Notes: generated by a model not told the origin, from the letters alone. DNA of 64,000 bases from Zunongwangia endophytica (GCF_030409505.1 NZ_JAUFPZ010000002.1:4098501-4162500); one strand, 5' to 3'; counted from the first letter of the stretch, positions 19,302 to 28,926 are shown. Numbers and translations: made by a program.

Positions 19302-19712
19302 TTATAATCTACCGAAAAATCGGTTTTTTTTCTTTTTACTTGGTTTTGTTTTTTTGCTAGAATCGTCGCTAGAGAGCATCTGATAGATTTCCCCCCAGCC
19401 GAGCATGCCACCAATATTACGATCATCAATAAAGATGTCTGCCAAAATCTTGCGACTTATGCTTTCATCGTAATTTTCTTCAGGATAGCTTTTATTTATG
19501 GCATAAAATATAATACCATTTTTTTTACAAAAGTTTACGGCTTCATCTAAACGTGAGCCTTTACGGTAAGTCCATAGAATAAGGTTATGCCCATCATCTT
19601 GCAGCTTTTTCAATGTTTCAAAAGCAAACAACATAGGCTTACCTATATCTGGGTACTTATTTTCTACAATAGTACCATCAAAATCTATCGCTATTGTTAG
19701 TGTAGGGGACAT
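19302..19712 (-). CDS. HAD-superfamily hydrolase, small
   Basis: 136 residues from the ATG at 19712 (a TTG four codons upstream is possible). HAD motif I IAIDFDGTIVE at the N-terminus, motif II LILWTYR at about 45, and motif IV with an acidic pair at ILADIFIDDRNIGG at about 95-108. It has no cap domain and a Lys/Ser-rich tail. Substrate unknown; small nucleotidase or sugar-phosphate phosphatase activity is possible. 12 bp upstream of map, likely same transcript. Confidence 0.85.
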   Translation of the reverse strand: MSPTLTIAIDFDGTIVENKYPDIGKPMLFAFETLKKLQDDGHNLILWTYRKGSRLDEAVNFCKKNGIIFYAINKSYPEENYDESISRKILADIFIDDRNIGGMLGWGEIYQMLSSDDSSKKTKPSKKKKNRFFGRL

Positions 19713-19767
19713 AACGTTCAGCAAAATTAAATGAATAACAGCTAATTATCCGTTTTTAAATACTTAT

Positions 19768-20316
19768 TTATTCGGCGTACGAATTGGCATATTCTTTTCC
19801 GCTAACAATTTTAGCGATGTCTTCTTCCAGACTCTCTTGAGCAAACTCTACAAATCTATTTACTTCTTTACCATTTTTATAAAAGATCATTGTAGGAACA
19901 CGATTTAGATCTACTTCTGCTTCGTATTTCTCTGGTGTAGATTTGCTATAATCTACCGCAACTGCTTCAAGATTACTCATATCGTAATTCGCTTCATCCA
20001 AAATCTTAAAAAATCGAGGAGTTTCTCTTTTGCTATCACCGCACCAGGTACCCATAAAGATCTTTATTTCATAATCATTTATGTTCTCTTTGATGGTAGC
20101 CATTGCATCTTCTTTTGGAGAGAACTGCTTGTAGCGCGGCTCGAACCAGGAAGAATAGGGCTTTTGCATAAGATCTGTTTTCTCAAACTTACCAAGAAGC
20201 ATACTCTGCTGAGGAGTAACGATCTCTTCTTTACTATCGCTATTCTTAGACGAACTATTTACTAAACTGCCGCACCCTAAAAGTACGGCAGCTAAAAATG
20301 GAATAAATTTTATCAT
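19768..20316 (-). CDS. Thioredoxin-fold lipoprotein with CGDS active site
   Basis: 182 residues. Lipoprotein signal with lipobox LLGC near residue 15. Thioredoxin-like fold: IKIFMGTWCGDSKRETPRF with a WCGDS motif instead of CxxC, and the cis-Pro loop VDLNRVPTMIFYKNGKEVNRF. With a single active-site Cys it cannot work as a classical dithiol oxidoreductase; it may be a reductant with a resolving partner or a thiol-binding protein. Located 10 bp after gpmI on the same strand. Confidence 0.85.
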   Translation of the reverse strand: MIKFIPFLAAVLLGCGSLVNSSSKNSDSKEEIVTPQQSMLLGKFEKTDLMQKPYSSWFEPRYKQFSPKEDAMATIKENINDYEIKIFMGTWCGDSKRETPRFFKILDEANYDMSNLEAVAVDYSKSTPEKYEAEVDLNRVPTMIFYKNGKEVNRFVEFAQESLEEDIAKIVSGKEYANSYAE

Positions 20317-20326
20317 TCTTTCTAAT

Positions 20327-21847
20327 TTAATCTACGAGGGAATCTTGAGTCATTAATTCTGGCTTTTCTATTCCCATCAGTTTTAATATTGTAGGTGCGA
20401 TATCACCCAATTTTCCGCTTTTGATTTCTTTAATATCTTTATCCAAAAGAATTAATGGAACCGGATTTGTAGTGTGAGCTGTATTTGGAGACCCATCTGC
20501 ATTGATCATTGTTTCACTGTTACCATGATCTGCAATAACAATAACAGAGTAATCATTGTCCATAGCAGCCGTGCAAACATCCTTAGCACATTCATCTACA
20601 GTTTCGCAAGCTTTAACGGCAGCATCAAAAACGCCTGTGTGCCCAACCATGTCTGGATTTGCGAAATTTAAACAAATAAAATCAGCCGATTTTTTATTCA
20701 ATTCAGGAATAATTTTATCTCTAATTTCATAAGCACTCATTTCTGGTTGCAAATCGTAAGTAGCTACTTTTGGAGAATTACACATAATTCTGCTTTCTCC
20801 TTTAAACGGCTCTTCACGGCCACCAGAGAAAAAGAATGTTACGTGTGGATATTTCTCAGTTTCAGCAATTCTAATTTGTTTTTTACCGACGTACTCTAAA
20901 ACTTCTCCTAGTGTACTTTTAATGTTATCTTTTTTAAAGATCACATTGATATTTTCAAAACTGTCATCGTATTTTGTTAGTGTAACATAATAAAATGGCA
21001 TTTTCTTCATTTCATACTCTGCAAAGTCATCCTGACTTAAAGCCTGAGTAAGCTGGCGTCCACGGTCTGTTCTAAAATTAAAGAAAATCACTACATCCTT
21101 TTCCTGTAATTTAGCAACAGGCGTGCCATCTTCTTTAGTAACTACGATAGGCTCTATAAATTCGTCACTAACATCGTTATCATAACTCTCTTGTATAGCC
21201 TGTACTGGATCCTGTGTTTCTTTACCTTCTCCTTTAACAATCAGGTCGTAAGCTTTTTCTACACGTTCCCAACGCTTATCACGATCCATCGCAAAATAAC
21301 GTCCTATTATAGAAGCTAACTCTCCATTAGTTTTTTCTAAATGCTGTTGGATGTCTTCTACAAAACCTTTTCCTGAATGTGGATCTACATCACGCCCATC
21401 TGTAAATGCGTGAAGGTATTTTTTCTTTATCCCGTAGCTTTCTGCTGCAGTTAAAAGTCCTTTGATATGGTTAATATGTGAATGAACACCACCATCACTT
21501 AATAGCCCCATAAAGTGTATAGGCTTATCGTTTTTCTTCGCATATTCGAAAGCTTCACGTAAAGCAGGCTCCTCTATAAGAGATTCGTTTTTTACTGCCT
21601 GATTTATTTTTACAAGATCCTGGTATACTACACGACCAGCGCCCAAATTCATATGGCCAACTTCACTGTTACCCATTTGTCCTTCTGGCAAACCAACATT
21701 CATACCGTCGGTTCTAAGTTGTGCGTGAGGATATTTTTCTGAAATTTCGTCTATGAATGGAGTTTTGGCTTTTGCTACGGCAGAAACTTCTGCATTTTGA
21801 GTTTGTCCCCAACCGTCCAAAATCATTAATAATACCTTCTTATTCAT
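20327..21847 (-). CDS. gpmI: 2,3-bisphosphoglycerate-independent phosphoglycerate mutase
   Basis: 506 residues from the ATG at 21847 (a 29-residue TTG extension is rejected because KKVLLMILDGWG should be near the start). Alkaline-phosphatase superfamily. The Ser nucleophile is in MPEGQMGNSEVGHMNLGAGR, metal ligands are in DGWG, DRDKRWER, NFANPDMVGHTG and IADHGNSE, and GRDVDPHSG is conserved. Interconverts 3- and 2-phosphoglycerate in glycolysis. Two 15-bp direct repeats lie in its 5' region. Confidence 0.95.
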   Translation of the reverse strand: MNKKVLLMILDGWGQTQNAEVSAVAKAKTPFIDEISEKYPHAQLRTDGMNVGLPEGQMGNSEVGHMNLGAGRVVYQDLVKINQAVKNESLIEEPALREAFEYAKKNDKPIHFMGLLSDGGVHSHINHIKGLLTAAESYGIKKKYLHAFTDGRDVDPHSGKGFVEDIQQHLEKTNGELASIIGRYFAMDRDKRWERVEKAYDLIVKGEGKETQDPVQAIQESYDNDVSDEFIEPIVVTKEDGTPVAKLQEKDVVIFFNFRTDRGRQLTQALSQDDFAEYEMKKMPFYYVTLTKYDDSFENINVIFKKDNIKSTLGEVLEYVGKKQIRIAETEKYPHVTFFFSGGREEPFKGESRIMCNSPKVATYDLQPEMSAYEIRDKIIPELNKKSADFICLNFANPDMVGHTGVFDAAVKACETVDECAKDVCTAAMDNDYSVIVIADHGNSETMINADGSPNTAHTTNPVPLILLDKDIKEIKSGKLGDIAPTILKLMGIEKPELMTQDSLVD

Positions 21848-21857
21848 TGTTTGGTGT

Positions 21858-21900
21858 AAATTTTTGATAAATATAAAAACAAAATAAATTTTTGATAAAT
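21858..21900. repeat. Direct repeat in the gpmI leader
   Basis: AAATTTTTGATAAAT occurs exactly at 21858-21872 and again at 21886-21900, 28 bp apart, just upstream of the gpmI start. Could be an operator pair or chance in AT-rich DNA. Confidence 0.55.
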
Positions 21901-22094
21901 GCTGTGACCTTAATGTTTTATTAAAGTTAAGCACTTTTTGAGGAATAAAATTGACAACTAAGAATAAATCTTTACGAAAACGATATAAAATCGCAAGTTT
22001 TTGATTTTAGAAATAAATATAGGGCTCAGTGATTTAAAATTTAACATTTCTTGGCGTAGCTTTTGCAATATTGTAGTGAAATCAACGTTAATAT

Positions 22095-22119
22095 GATTCA
22101 TTTATGTCTTTAATGAATC
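22095..22119. promoter_or_regulatory. Inverted repeat upstream of the L,D-transpeptidase gene
   Basis: GATTCATT at 22095-22102 and AATGAATC at 22112-22119 form a perfect 8-bp dyad with a 9-nt centre, about 110 bp before the start at 22227. It could be an operator or leader stem-loop. The rest of the 380-bp gap between gpmI and this gene shows no gene. Confidence 0.4.
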
Positions 22120-22226
22120 CAAGAGGCAAAGTGTTAAATATCAAATAATTATCTTATAAATTGTTAGGGTTTATTATTTTTTGTATGTTGGCAAAATATT
22201 TAGAAAAAATTAACAAACACACCTAT

Positions 22227-22988
22227 ATGACGAGAAGATTGATGGCTGTAGCGGTAATTTTAATGTTTTCAACCGCCTTTTCGGGTTCTACCCCAAGCAC
22301 AGAAATTCATCTAACAAAAGATGAAAATTTATTAGCTGAATTAGATCATTTTGAAATTGAGAAGACAGAACTTTCTTTCGAAGAGAAAGTAGGAATGCTT
22401 TACGATACTTTTAAAGATAGAAATGAAAGTATGCCAAAGGTAGAGGCTTTTCAGAATGCAATGAAAGGTTACTATAAATTGGAAGATGAAGGGAGAGTTA
22501 AAAATAAATTACTTACCATTATAGATTTTGATCTTTCTTCTAAAAAGAAAAGATTCTGGGTTTTAGATATGAAAAATCAGGATGTGCTTTTTAATACTTA
22601 CACAGCGCACGGCAAAAATTCTGGAATGGAGTTTGCCAAAAGTTTTTCTAACGCGGTAAACAGTCATAAAAGTAGTTTAGGTTTTTATGTTACTGGCGAA
22701 ACTTATTATGGTAAAAACGGACTTTCTCTTTTTATAGATGGTATGGAAAAGAACTTCAACAGTAATGCTAGAAAGCGTTATGTTGTTATTCACGGGTCTG
22801 ATTATGTGAATGAGAGTTTCGTTACCAGTAGAGGTAGAGCTGGTCGTAGTTACGGATGTCCTGCAGTACCAAGAGTTATTAGCAAGAAAATCATTAATAC
22901 CATAAAAGGAAACTCTGTTGTTTTTATAAATAAAAGCTACGAAGATTACCTAGATGGTAGCTCTTATTTAAATAGTAAGAAGGCGTAA
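22227..22988 (+). CDS. Murein L,D-transpeptidase catalytic-domain protein
   Basis: 253 residues from the ATG at 22227, chosen because a clean signal peptide (MTRRLMAVAVILMFSTAFS) begins there; an ATG at 22185 and a TTG at 22161 are upstream. The catalytic segment has YVVIHGSDYVNESF (His) and GRAGRSYGCPAVPR (Cys), the H...SxGC arrangement of YkuD-like L,D-transpeptidases. Belongs to the murein L,D-transpeptidase family common in Bacteroidota; expected to act on peptidoglycan stem peptides in the periplasm. Ends with a strong terminator. Confidence 0.87.
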   Translation: MTRRLMAVAVILMFSTAFSGSTPSTEIHLTKDENLLAELDHFEIEKTELSFEEKVGMLYDTFKDRNESMPKVEAFQNAMKGYYKLEDEGRVKNKLLTIIDFDLSSKKKRFWVLDMKNQDVLFNTYTAHGKNSGMEFAKSFSNAVNSHKSSLGFYVTGETYYGKNGLSLFIDGMEKNFNSNARKRYVVIHGSDYVNESFVTSRGRAGRSYGCPAVPRVISKKIINTIKGNSVVFINKSYEDYLDGSSYLNSKKA

Positions 22989-23009
22989 ATAGAATAATCA
23001 AGTTTATAA

Positions 23010-23046
23010 AAAAAAAGCCTCAAGTTAAAAACTTGAGGCTTTTTTT
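23010..23046. terminator. Bidirectional terminator
   Basis: AAGCCTCAAGT / ACTTGAGGCTT stem with a TAAAA loop and A/T tracts on both sides. It serves the plus-strand transpeptidase gene and the minus-strand acetyltransferase gene, whose stop lies inside it. Confidence 0.9.
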
Positions 23047-23332
23047 ATGCTCTAACATCAGCGTATTCTCGATTCCTGTCAAACATGACTTCAGTAAAAG
23101 GGCAGAGCGGATCAATTTTTAAATTATTCTCTCTAGCGAATGTAACGGCTTTTTCAACCAATTGACTGGCTATGCCTTGTCCTTCAAATTGTCTTTTTAC
23201 TTCAGTATGATCTATGGTAATTATCTGTTCGTTTTTCTTGGTATAGGTTAATTCAGCAATAATACCTTTTTCACCTTCCATGTAAAACATGCCCATTCGA
23301 TCATTCTCCTTATGTTTTATAGGATTTTCCAT
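23045..23332 (-). CDS. Small GNAT acetyltransferase (YjdJ/GTLF3A-type)
   Basis: 95 residues. A minimal GNAT fold: AELTYTKKNEQIITIDHTEVKR, then the acetyl-CoA loop FEGQGIASQLVEKAVTFAREN, then IDPLCPF with the conserved Cys-Pro-Phe. Matches the short N-acetyltransferase family (Acetyltransf_CG). Substrate unknown. Its stop codon falls in the shared terminator, and it starts 4 bp after the ClpP-like gene ends, so both are one transcript. Confidence 0.85.
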   Translation of the reverse strand: MENPIKHKENDRMGMFYMEGEKGIIAELTYTKKNEQIITIDHTEVKRQFEGQGIASQLVEKAVTFARENNLKIDPLCPFTEVMFDRNREYADVRA

Positions 23333-23336
23333 TGTT

Positions 23337-23885
23337 TTATTTCAAAATATCATCTACAATTCCGTACTCTAAAGATTCTTCAGCATCCATCCAGTAATCA
23401 CGATTAAAATCTTTCATTACTTTTTCTACAGTCTGCCCACAGTTCTTCGCTAAAATTTCAGCACTTAATTCTTTAGTTTTTAAAATTTCTGTAGCCTGAA
23501 TTTCTATATTCGAAGCTTGACCTCTTGCACCTCCAGATGGCTGGTGGATCATTACTTTAGCGCGTGGTTGTATAAAACGTCTACCTTTTTTACCAGCAGA
23601 AAGTAGTATAGATCCCATAGAAGCTGCAAGTCCTGTACAAATAGTAGATACAGGAGCTTCAATCGCCTGGATAGTATCATAAATCGCAAAACCGTCGGTA
23701 ACATATCCACCCGGGCTATTGATATAAAGTTGAATTTCTTCTTTTCCTTCCAAATCAAGATAAAGCAAACGATCAATTACGTGCTTAGCAGATTTATCAT
23801 CTACAGCACCCCACAAGAATATTTTACGTTCTTCTAAGAATTTTGCATCTATTTTATCCTGAATTTTTCCTGGCTTATCTTTCAT
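23337..23885 (-). CDS. clpP: ClpP-family serine protease
   Basis: 182 residues. Catalytic Ser in GLAASMGSILLSAG (about residue 92) and His in AKVMIHQPSGGARGQASNIEI (about 117), with an Asp in NRDYWMDAEESLEYGIVD (about 165-170). IQLYINSPGGYVTDGFAIYD is the classic ClpP strand/handle start. Slightly shorter than the usual ~225-residue ClpP1 of Bacteroidota, with a short N-terminus, and not next to clpX or tig, so it is probably a second ClpP-type subunit (ClpP2-like). This is inferred from length and context. Confidence 0.85.
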   Translation of the reverse strand: MKDKPGKIQDKIDAKFLEERKIFLWGAVDDKSAKHVIDRLLYLDLEGKEEIQLYINSPGGYVTDGFAIYDTIQAIEAPVSTICTGLAASMGSILLSAGKKGRRFIQPRAKVMIHQPSGGARGQASNIEIQATEILKTKELSAEILAKNCGQTVEKVMKDFNRDYWMDAEESLEYGIVDDILK

Positions 23886-23950
23886 TATGCTTTCTTTTCA
23901 AAAAATTATTATCACATAAAAATATGATTAATTTTGAAGAAAAATAAAAT

Positions 23951-24379
23951 TTGGACCTTTCATTTAACAGGATTTTAAAAGACCAACTAGATTTAATTAT
24001 TCCGCTTATCCAAGACCTTGCAAAAGATCCCATTCCTGCTGAAGTTTTAAAAGAACGTTTTGAGCAAATGTTGAAGCAAAACTATCAATGTTTCGGAATA
24101 TTTATGGACAGCAAAATTATAGGAGTATTTGGTTTGTGGGAAATGACGAGACATTATGCCGGTAAAATTTACGAAGTAGATCACATTGTTATTGCTGAAG
24201 CACATCGAGGGCAGGGAATAGGTGAGAAGCTATTCTCTTTTATAGATGATCTTGCAAAGAAAAATAACGCAGCTACAGTTGAATTGAATACTTATGTAGA
24301 AAACTTCAAATCTCATAAGTTTTACATGAATCAAGGTTATGTAATTAGGGGGTATCATTTTCAGAAAAAATATTACTGA
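23951..24379 (+). CDS. GNAT family N-acetyltransferase
   Basis: 142 residues starting with TTG; a stop lies two codons upstream and no in-frame ATG precedes the first conserved strand. The acetyl-CoA pyrophosphate loop is HIVIAEAHRGQGIGEKLF, and VELNTYVENFKSHKFYMNQGYVIRGYHFQK is the typical GNAT C-terminus. A -7-like TAATTTTG at 23929-23936 would put the transcript start about 10 nt before the TTG. Substrate unknown. Confidence 0.85.
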   Translation: MDLSFNRILKDQLDLIIPLIQDLAKDPIPAEVLKERFEQMLKQNYQCFGIFMDSKIIGVFGLWEMTRHYAGKIYEVDHIVIAEAHRGQGIGEKLFSFIDDLAKKNNAATVELNTYVENFKSHKFYMNQGYVIRGYHFQKKYY

Positions 24380-24383
24380 AAAA

Positions 24384-24416
24384 TTTGGAGAAAACTATAA
24401 AACTAATTTATATTTG
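24384..24416 (+). promoter_or_regulatory. Promoter of tRNA-Gly
   Basis: TTTG at 24384-24387, a 21-bp spacer and TATATTTG at 24409-24416: an exact Bacteroidota -33/-7 pair, 12 bp before the tRNA. Confidence 0.8.
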
Positions 24417-24428
24417 CAACCGCTTTAG

Positions 24429-24501
24429 GCGGGAGTAGCTCAGTTGGTAGAGCGTCAGCCTTCCAAGCTGAATGTCGCCGGTTCGAACCCGGTCTCCCGC
24501 T
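24429..24501 (+). tRNA. tRNA-Gly (anticodon TCC)
   Basis: Acceptor stem GCGGGAG / CTCCCGC, D-arm GCTCAGTTGGTAGAGC, anticodon arm TCAGC-CTTCCAA-GCTGA with anticodon TCC, and T-arm GCCGGTTCGAACCCGGT. 73 nt plus CCA to be added. No CCA is encoded. Confidence 0.97.
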
Positions 24502-24504
24502 CTC

Positions 24505-24538
24505 AAAACCCTGCTGTATCAGACAGCAGGGTTTCTTA
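24505..24538 (+). terminator. Terminator of tRNA-Gly
   Basis: AAACCCTGCTGT / ACAGCAGGGTTT stem with a short loop, then a T-rich tail, 4 bp past the tRNA. Confidence 0.85.
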
Positions 24539-24593
24539 TTTTAATTCTTATTGGCTTACTAGATAAGATTCTTTAAATACCGCGTAAAATTAA

Positions 24594-24877
24594 AAAAGCC
24601 GCGCATGATGCGTGGCTTTCTATATTTCCCAAAATGTTTTATATGGCCAAATTTGAGGAATGCTTGTCTTTAAAATTCTCGGCTTAGGGCAATGCTATTT
24701 CAAAGTATAAGAAGTGAACGCAAAAAATATGATGAAAGAAATAACAGCGATTACCCCAGCCGAAAATTAACCTATTAACTAACAACCAAAATCTTTTTCA
24801 TAACGATTTGATCTGTAACAAACTTATTCTTTGATTGTTAGAAAGCGATTAATAACAGATTAAAATTGCATTAGAAT
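24594..24877. other. Intergenic region with a second hairpin, no gene
   Basis: A stem AAAGCC..CGCAT / ATGCG..GGCTTT with flanking A and T runs is at 24594-24619 and may terminate the minus-strand two-component operon. The following ~250 bp up to the kinase stop hold no convincing ORF or RNA gene. Confidence 0.45.
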
Positions 24878-26236
24878 TTAAGAAGTCGCGGGAAGCCTGA
24901 TCTCTATGGACGTTCCGCTGGTTGTATTTGATGTAGCAATTAAGCTGCCTTTATGCATGTTAATCACGTTTCGGCTTAATGGTAATCCAATCCCGTAGCC
25001 ATGAAAATTTTCGGTATTTCTTGCTCTAAAAAAGGGATCGAAAATATAAGGAAGATCGGCTTCAGGAATACCGATACCGTTGTCTTCAACTCTAATAATT
25101 ACTTCTTGATCTGATGCTGAAAGCGCAAAAATCACCCTTTCATTCTTAGAATATTTACATGCATTCATTACCACATTAGAGATTGCTAAATGCAATAATT
25201 GGCTATTTCCATTAACTGAAAGTTTTTCAGGGTTTTCAGGTAACAAGTCAAAATCCAGATGAATCACAGCCTCTGGATAGATTTTTTCGACTGTTTCTTT
25301 TACATCTATAACCAGCTCATCAATGCGAAGTGGGCTAAGCGTTTGGGCTTTACCATCATAACCGGTTTGTGCTAAAAATAACAAAGCTTTGGTTTTTTTG
25401 TCAAGCTTACCAGCTTCTTCCAGAATCGTTTTTAAGGATAATATATATTCTTCTTTAGATCTTTCTTTGGCAAGGGTAACATCTGCTTCGCCAATAATAG
25501 ACGTTAAAGGAGTATTTAACTCGTGAGAGGCGTTACTAATAAAATTCTTTTGGGTTTCAAATGAAGTTTCTAATCTATTCAACATATTATTGAAGGTAGC
25601 GGTAAGGCTTCTCAGCTCTTCATTGTCTTCGGTCTCTTTTAGTCTAAAATTTAAATTTTCAGTACTAATTTTTTTCATATCACCAATGATAGTCTGTATT
25701 GGCAGTAAAACCCGTCTTGAAAAAAACCATGCAATAAATACAATTATTAAGATTGAAATTAATAATGCAATTAAAAGTAGGTTTCTCAGGTAAACGATAT
25801 GATGCGTATTGTAGTAATTTTCAGCAGAAACAATAACGAGGTAATCTTTACCGCGATTGTGATATTTTATTCCCGAATAAAATGTATTCTTTTCTTTATA
25901 ATATGCCCTTTCTTGAGAATCGATATCTTCTAAAAAAGATTTAGAAAGGCTTAAATTAGATTTGGTGTGGATATCGAACTTTTGAAGATCGATAATAGTA
26001 ATTTTTTCGTTAGGTAATTCTTCCAGGAAATCCTGCCGAATTTCTTTAACAGCATTAATATCCTGATCGTCTTCTAATTCGATCTTCGCCATAGTGATGG
26101 CTCTAATTTCTAGTCGCTTATAAAAATCGGTGTAAGAGTAATCACTAATAGAAAAGTAAATGAATCCGCTAAATACTAGAATATAAGCTAGAAAAATAGA
26201 GGTAAGAAAAAGAATAATTTTATTCTGTGTCTTCAT
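24878..26236 (-). CDS. Sensor histidine kinase (HAMP-HisKA-HATPase)
   Basis: 452 residues. First membrane helix at about 8-30, a ~115-residue periplasmic sensor domain, second helix at about 151-172, HAMP (173-228), dimerisation/phosphoacceptor domain with FISNASHELNTPL (His238) and an ATPase domain with N box (VVMNACKYSKNE), VEDNGIGIP and GYGIGLPLSRN. OmpR-class kinase. Overlaps the upstream response regulator gene by 17 bp, so they are a translationally coupled pair. The signal is unknown. Confidence 0.93.
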   Translation of the reverse strand: MKTQNKIILFLTSIFLAYILVFSGFIYFSISDYSYTDFYKRLEIRAITMAKIELEDDQDINAVKEIRQDFLEELPNEKITIIDLQKFDIHTKSNLSLSKSFLEDIDSQERAYYKEKNTFYSGIKYHNRGKDYLVIVSAENYYNTHHIVYLRNLLLIALLISILIIVFIAWFFSRRVLLPIQTIIGDMKKISTENLNFRLKETEDNEELRSLTATFNNMLNRLETSFETQKNFISNASHELNTPLTSIIGEADVTLAKERSKEEYILSLKTILEEAGKLDKKTKALLFLAQTGYDGKAQTLSPLRIDELVIDVKETVEKIYPEAVIHLDFDLLPENPEKLSVNGNSQLLHLAISNVVMNACKYSKNERVIFALSASDQEVIIRVEDNGIGIPEADLPYIFDPFFRARNTENFHGYGIGLPLSRNVINMHKGSLIATSNTTSGTSIEIRLPATS

Positions 26237-26933
26237 CGTCTTCCTTTAAAACATATCCCATACCAATAATGGTATGTATTAGTCTGGCGTTATCATCTTT
26301 CTCAAGCTTTTTACGCAAATAATTTACGTAAACATCGACGACATTGGTGCCAATATCGTAGTTTACACCCCAAACATTTTCCAGTAGTTCGGTACGAGAA
26401 ATAACCCTTCCCGGGGCTTTTAAAAAAGCTAGTAGTAGTTTGTATTCTGTAGTTGTTAGTGCAATCTTTTTCCCATTTCTTGTAACAGTTTTAGAGGTGT
26501 CGTTTAGCTTGATATCAGCAAATCTAAAGCTGTCGTCGGGTGTTGCCGCATTAAAGTTCTTAGATCGTCTTAAAAGACTTTTTACTCTCGCAGTAAGTTC
26601 AATAAATTTAAAAGGCTTGGCTAGATAATCATCTGCCCCGCTGTCTAAGCCAATAGCGATATTTTCAGAGCTTCCTAATGCGGTTAGAAATAGAATAGGG
26701 ACTTGGTTGTTTTCCTCACGAACGGCTTTGCAAATTTCCATACCGTTCATTTCAGGTAACATGATATCCAGGATAAGAAGATCGAAATTATTAGAAGTTG
26801 CCATCTGATAGCCTTCTTTGCCATTTAGGGCAATGCTCATTTCGAAACCTTCTTCAGAAAGTCCTTTATTAATAAAAGAACAAACTTTCGCATCGTCTTC
26901 TACAAGTAATATTTTAGCGTTTTTAGTATCCAT
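26220..26933 (-). CDS. OmpR-family response regulator
   Basis: 237 residues. Receiver domain with VEDD acidic pocket (residues 11-14), phosphoacceptor Asp56 in LLILDIMLP and the conserved Lys in YLAKPF. A C-terminal winged-helix DNA-binding domain follows (LTTTEYKLLLAFLKAPGRVISRTELLENVWG...VYVNYLRKKL). Partner of the kinase at 24878-26236. Target genes are not evident. Confidence 0.94.
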   Translation of the reverse strand: MDTKNAKILLVEDDAKVCSFINKGLSEEGFEMSIALNGKEGYQMATSNNFDLLILDIMLPEMNGMEICKAVREENNQVPILFLTALGSSENIAIGLDSGADDYLAKPFKFIELTARVKSLLRRSKNFNAATPDDSFRFADIKLNDTSKTVTRNGKKIALTTTEYKLLLAFLKAPGRVISRTELLENVWGVNYDIGTNVVDVYVNYLRKKLEKDDNARLIHTIIGMGYVLKEDDEDTE

Positions 26934-26998
26934 AGCATTTCATCGGAAGTCTAAAATAATAAGAAATTCTTCAACTAAGTAGAAAAATAGGAACAATA

Positions 26999-27027
26999 AA
27001 AAAGCGGCCAAAATTAGCCGCTTTTTC
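26999..27027 (-). terminator. Terminator of rho
   Basis: AAAAAGCGGC / GCCGCTTTTT stem with an 8-nt loop, located 25 bp past the rho stop on the minus strand. The rho gene itself ends with an intrinsic terminator. Confidence 0.85.
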
Positions 27028-27051
27028 TATAAATTAAAGAGATTTATATGA

Positions 27052-28734
27052 TTAGCCATTCATGCTAATAAGAAACTCTTCATTGTTATTAGTTTGTTTA
27101 ATTTTTTGCTGAATAAATTCCATAGCTTCTACAGGATTCATATCGGCAAGATATTTACGCATTATCCACATACGCTGGATGGTGTTTTCATCTAATAAAA
27201 GATCATCACGACGCGTGCTGGAAGAAATAAGATCGATTGCAGGGAATACTCGTCTATTAGAAATTCTACGATCTAATTGAAGTTCCATGTTACCGGTTCC
27301 TTTAAATTCTTCAAAGATAACCTCGTCCATCTTAGATCCTGTATCTGTAAGCGCTGTTGCGATTATAGATAAAGAACCACCGCCTTCAATATTACGAGCG
27401 GCACCAAAGAAACGCTTAGGTTTGTGTAGTGCATTGGCATCTACACCACCACTTAAAACTTTACCACTAGCTGGCTGTACAGTGTTGTAAGCTCTGGCAA
27501 GACGTGTAATAGAATCTAATAAAATCACTACATCGTGACCACATTCTACAAGACGTTTTGCTTTTTCTAGCACGATATTGGCTACCCGAACATGTTCGTG
27601 CGCTTCCTTATCAAAAGTAGAGGCAACGACTTCACCCTGTACATTACGTTGCATATCGGTAACTTCCTCAGGACGTTCGTCGATTAACAGTACAATTTGA
27701 TACACTTCAGGATGGTTGGCAGCAATAGCATTTGCAATATCCTTTAGTAACATCGTTTTACCAGTTTTTGGTTGGGAAACGATCATACCACGTTGTCCTT
27801 TACCAATAGGAGCAAACATATCCATCACTCTGGTTGAAATAGAACTTTGCTTATCAGCAAGGTTAAATTTCTCCTTTGGGAAAAGCGGCGTAAGATGCTC
27901 AAAAGAAACGCGATCTCTCACTACTTGAGGATCTAGGCCATTAATTTTACTGATTTTTATTAAAGGGAAATACTTTTCTCCCTCTTTTGGAGGTCTAATT
28001 TGCCCTAAAACGGTATCACCTGTTTTTAATCCGAATAAACGAATTTGTGACTGCGATACATAAATATCATCTGGAGAAGTAAGGTAGTTGTAATCTGAAG
28101 ATCTTAAGAAACCGTAGTTATCCTGCATGATGTCCAGTACACCTTCACTTTCGATAATCGCATCAAACTCATAATCTGGCTGGCGGTAGCGGTTGCGATT
28201 GTCGCGATTACCACTGCCTTTATGATTATTGTTGTTATCGTTATTGCGATTATCTTTTTTATTGTTGTTAGGAGTGTTGCGAGGTTCCTTGCGATTGTTA
28301 TTTCCGCGGTTATTATTCTTCGCAGAATTATTATCGTCGCTTTTAGGTGAAACCTGCTCCTTTTCTTTCTCTTTTCTCTTAACCTTATTCGGCTGCTTAG
28401 CTGCAGCAGGCTGAGGTTTATCTGTGTTTTCTTTCTTGGTAGTTTCTTCCTTTTTTTCTGAAGGTGTTACTTCAGCCTTTTTAGGTCTACCAGGTTTCTT
28501 TTCACTACCAATCTTTTTTCTTGGTCTTTTTGGCTTATCCTCGGTTTTTTTCTCTTCGGCCTTTTCTTCTTGTAGCGCTTCTTGAGTTTTCTTTGGGTTA
28601 GCAGCCTGGTAATCTAGAATTTGGTACACTAGATCTAATTTTTTAAGACTTCTAAACTTTGGAACGTTTAGGGATTTGGCAATCTCCTGAAGCTCAGGTA
28701 GCTTTTTAGCTTTTAAATCAGAAATTTCAAACAT
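27052..28734 (-). CDS. rho: Transcription termination factor Rho
   Basis: 560 residues, longer than the ~420 of E. coli Rho because of a 150-residue Lys/Glu- then Asn/Arg-rich insertion (about 60-185) between the N-terminal helical Rho_N domain and the RNA-binding domain. Core parts: cold-shock-like primary RNA site ([20 protein letters not shown]), Walker A in [13 protein letters not shown], Walker B in [16 protein letters not shown], and Q/R loops. Such basic disordered insertions are common in Bacteroidota Rho and are thought to add RNA contacts. Confidence 0.96.
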   Translation of the reverse strand: MFEISDLKAKKLPELQEIAKSLNVPKFRSLKKLDLVYQILDYQAANPKKTQEALQEEKAEEKKTEDKPKRPRKKIGSEKKPGRPKKAEVTPSEKKEETTKKENTDKPQPAAAKQPNKVKRKEKEKEQVSPKSDDNNSAKNNNRGNNNRKEPRNTPNNNKKDNRNNDNNNNHKGSGNRDNRNRYRQPDYEFDAIIESEGVLDIMQDNYGFLRSSDYNYLTSPDDIYVSQSQIRLFGLKTGDTVLGQIRPPKEGEKYFPLIKISKINGLDPQVVRDRVSFEHLTPLFPKEKFNLADKQSSISTRVMDMFAPIGKGQRGMIVSQPKTGKTMLLKDIANAIAANHPEVYQIVLLIDERPEEVTDMQRNVQGEVVASTFDKEAHEHVRVANIVLEKAKRLVECGHDVVILLDSITRLARAYNTVQPASGKVLSGGVDANALHKPKRFFGAARNIEGGGSLSIIATALTDTGSKMDEVIFEEFKGTGNMELQLDRRISNRRVFPAIDLISSSTRRDDLLLDENTIQRMWIMRKYLADMNPVEAMEFIQQKIKQTNNNEEFLISMNG

Positions 28735-28926
28735 GAATAGTCAAGAATAAATTTTGTTTGGATTGAATGATAAACTTCTCTTGGAAGAATAGAATTTTTT
28801 TGGAGTCATAAGTAACCTGTAAAGAACTGGTTACGAAATGTGAATGCAATTATACAACTTTATTTACAAAATTATCTGTTTTTTCTGAAAACTTTATTTT
28901 ATTTTTGTCGCCAGATTGAAGAGAAA

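Noticed and set aside
23337-23885. ClpP-like gene as part of a defence or phage module
   Set aside because: Neighbours are ordinary housekeeping genes and no phage genes are near; it fits a chromosomal second ClpP.
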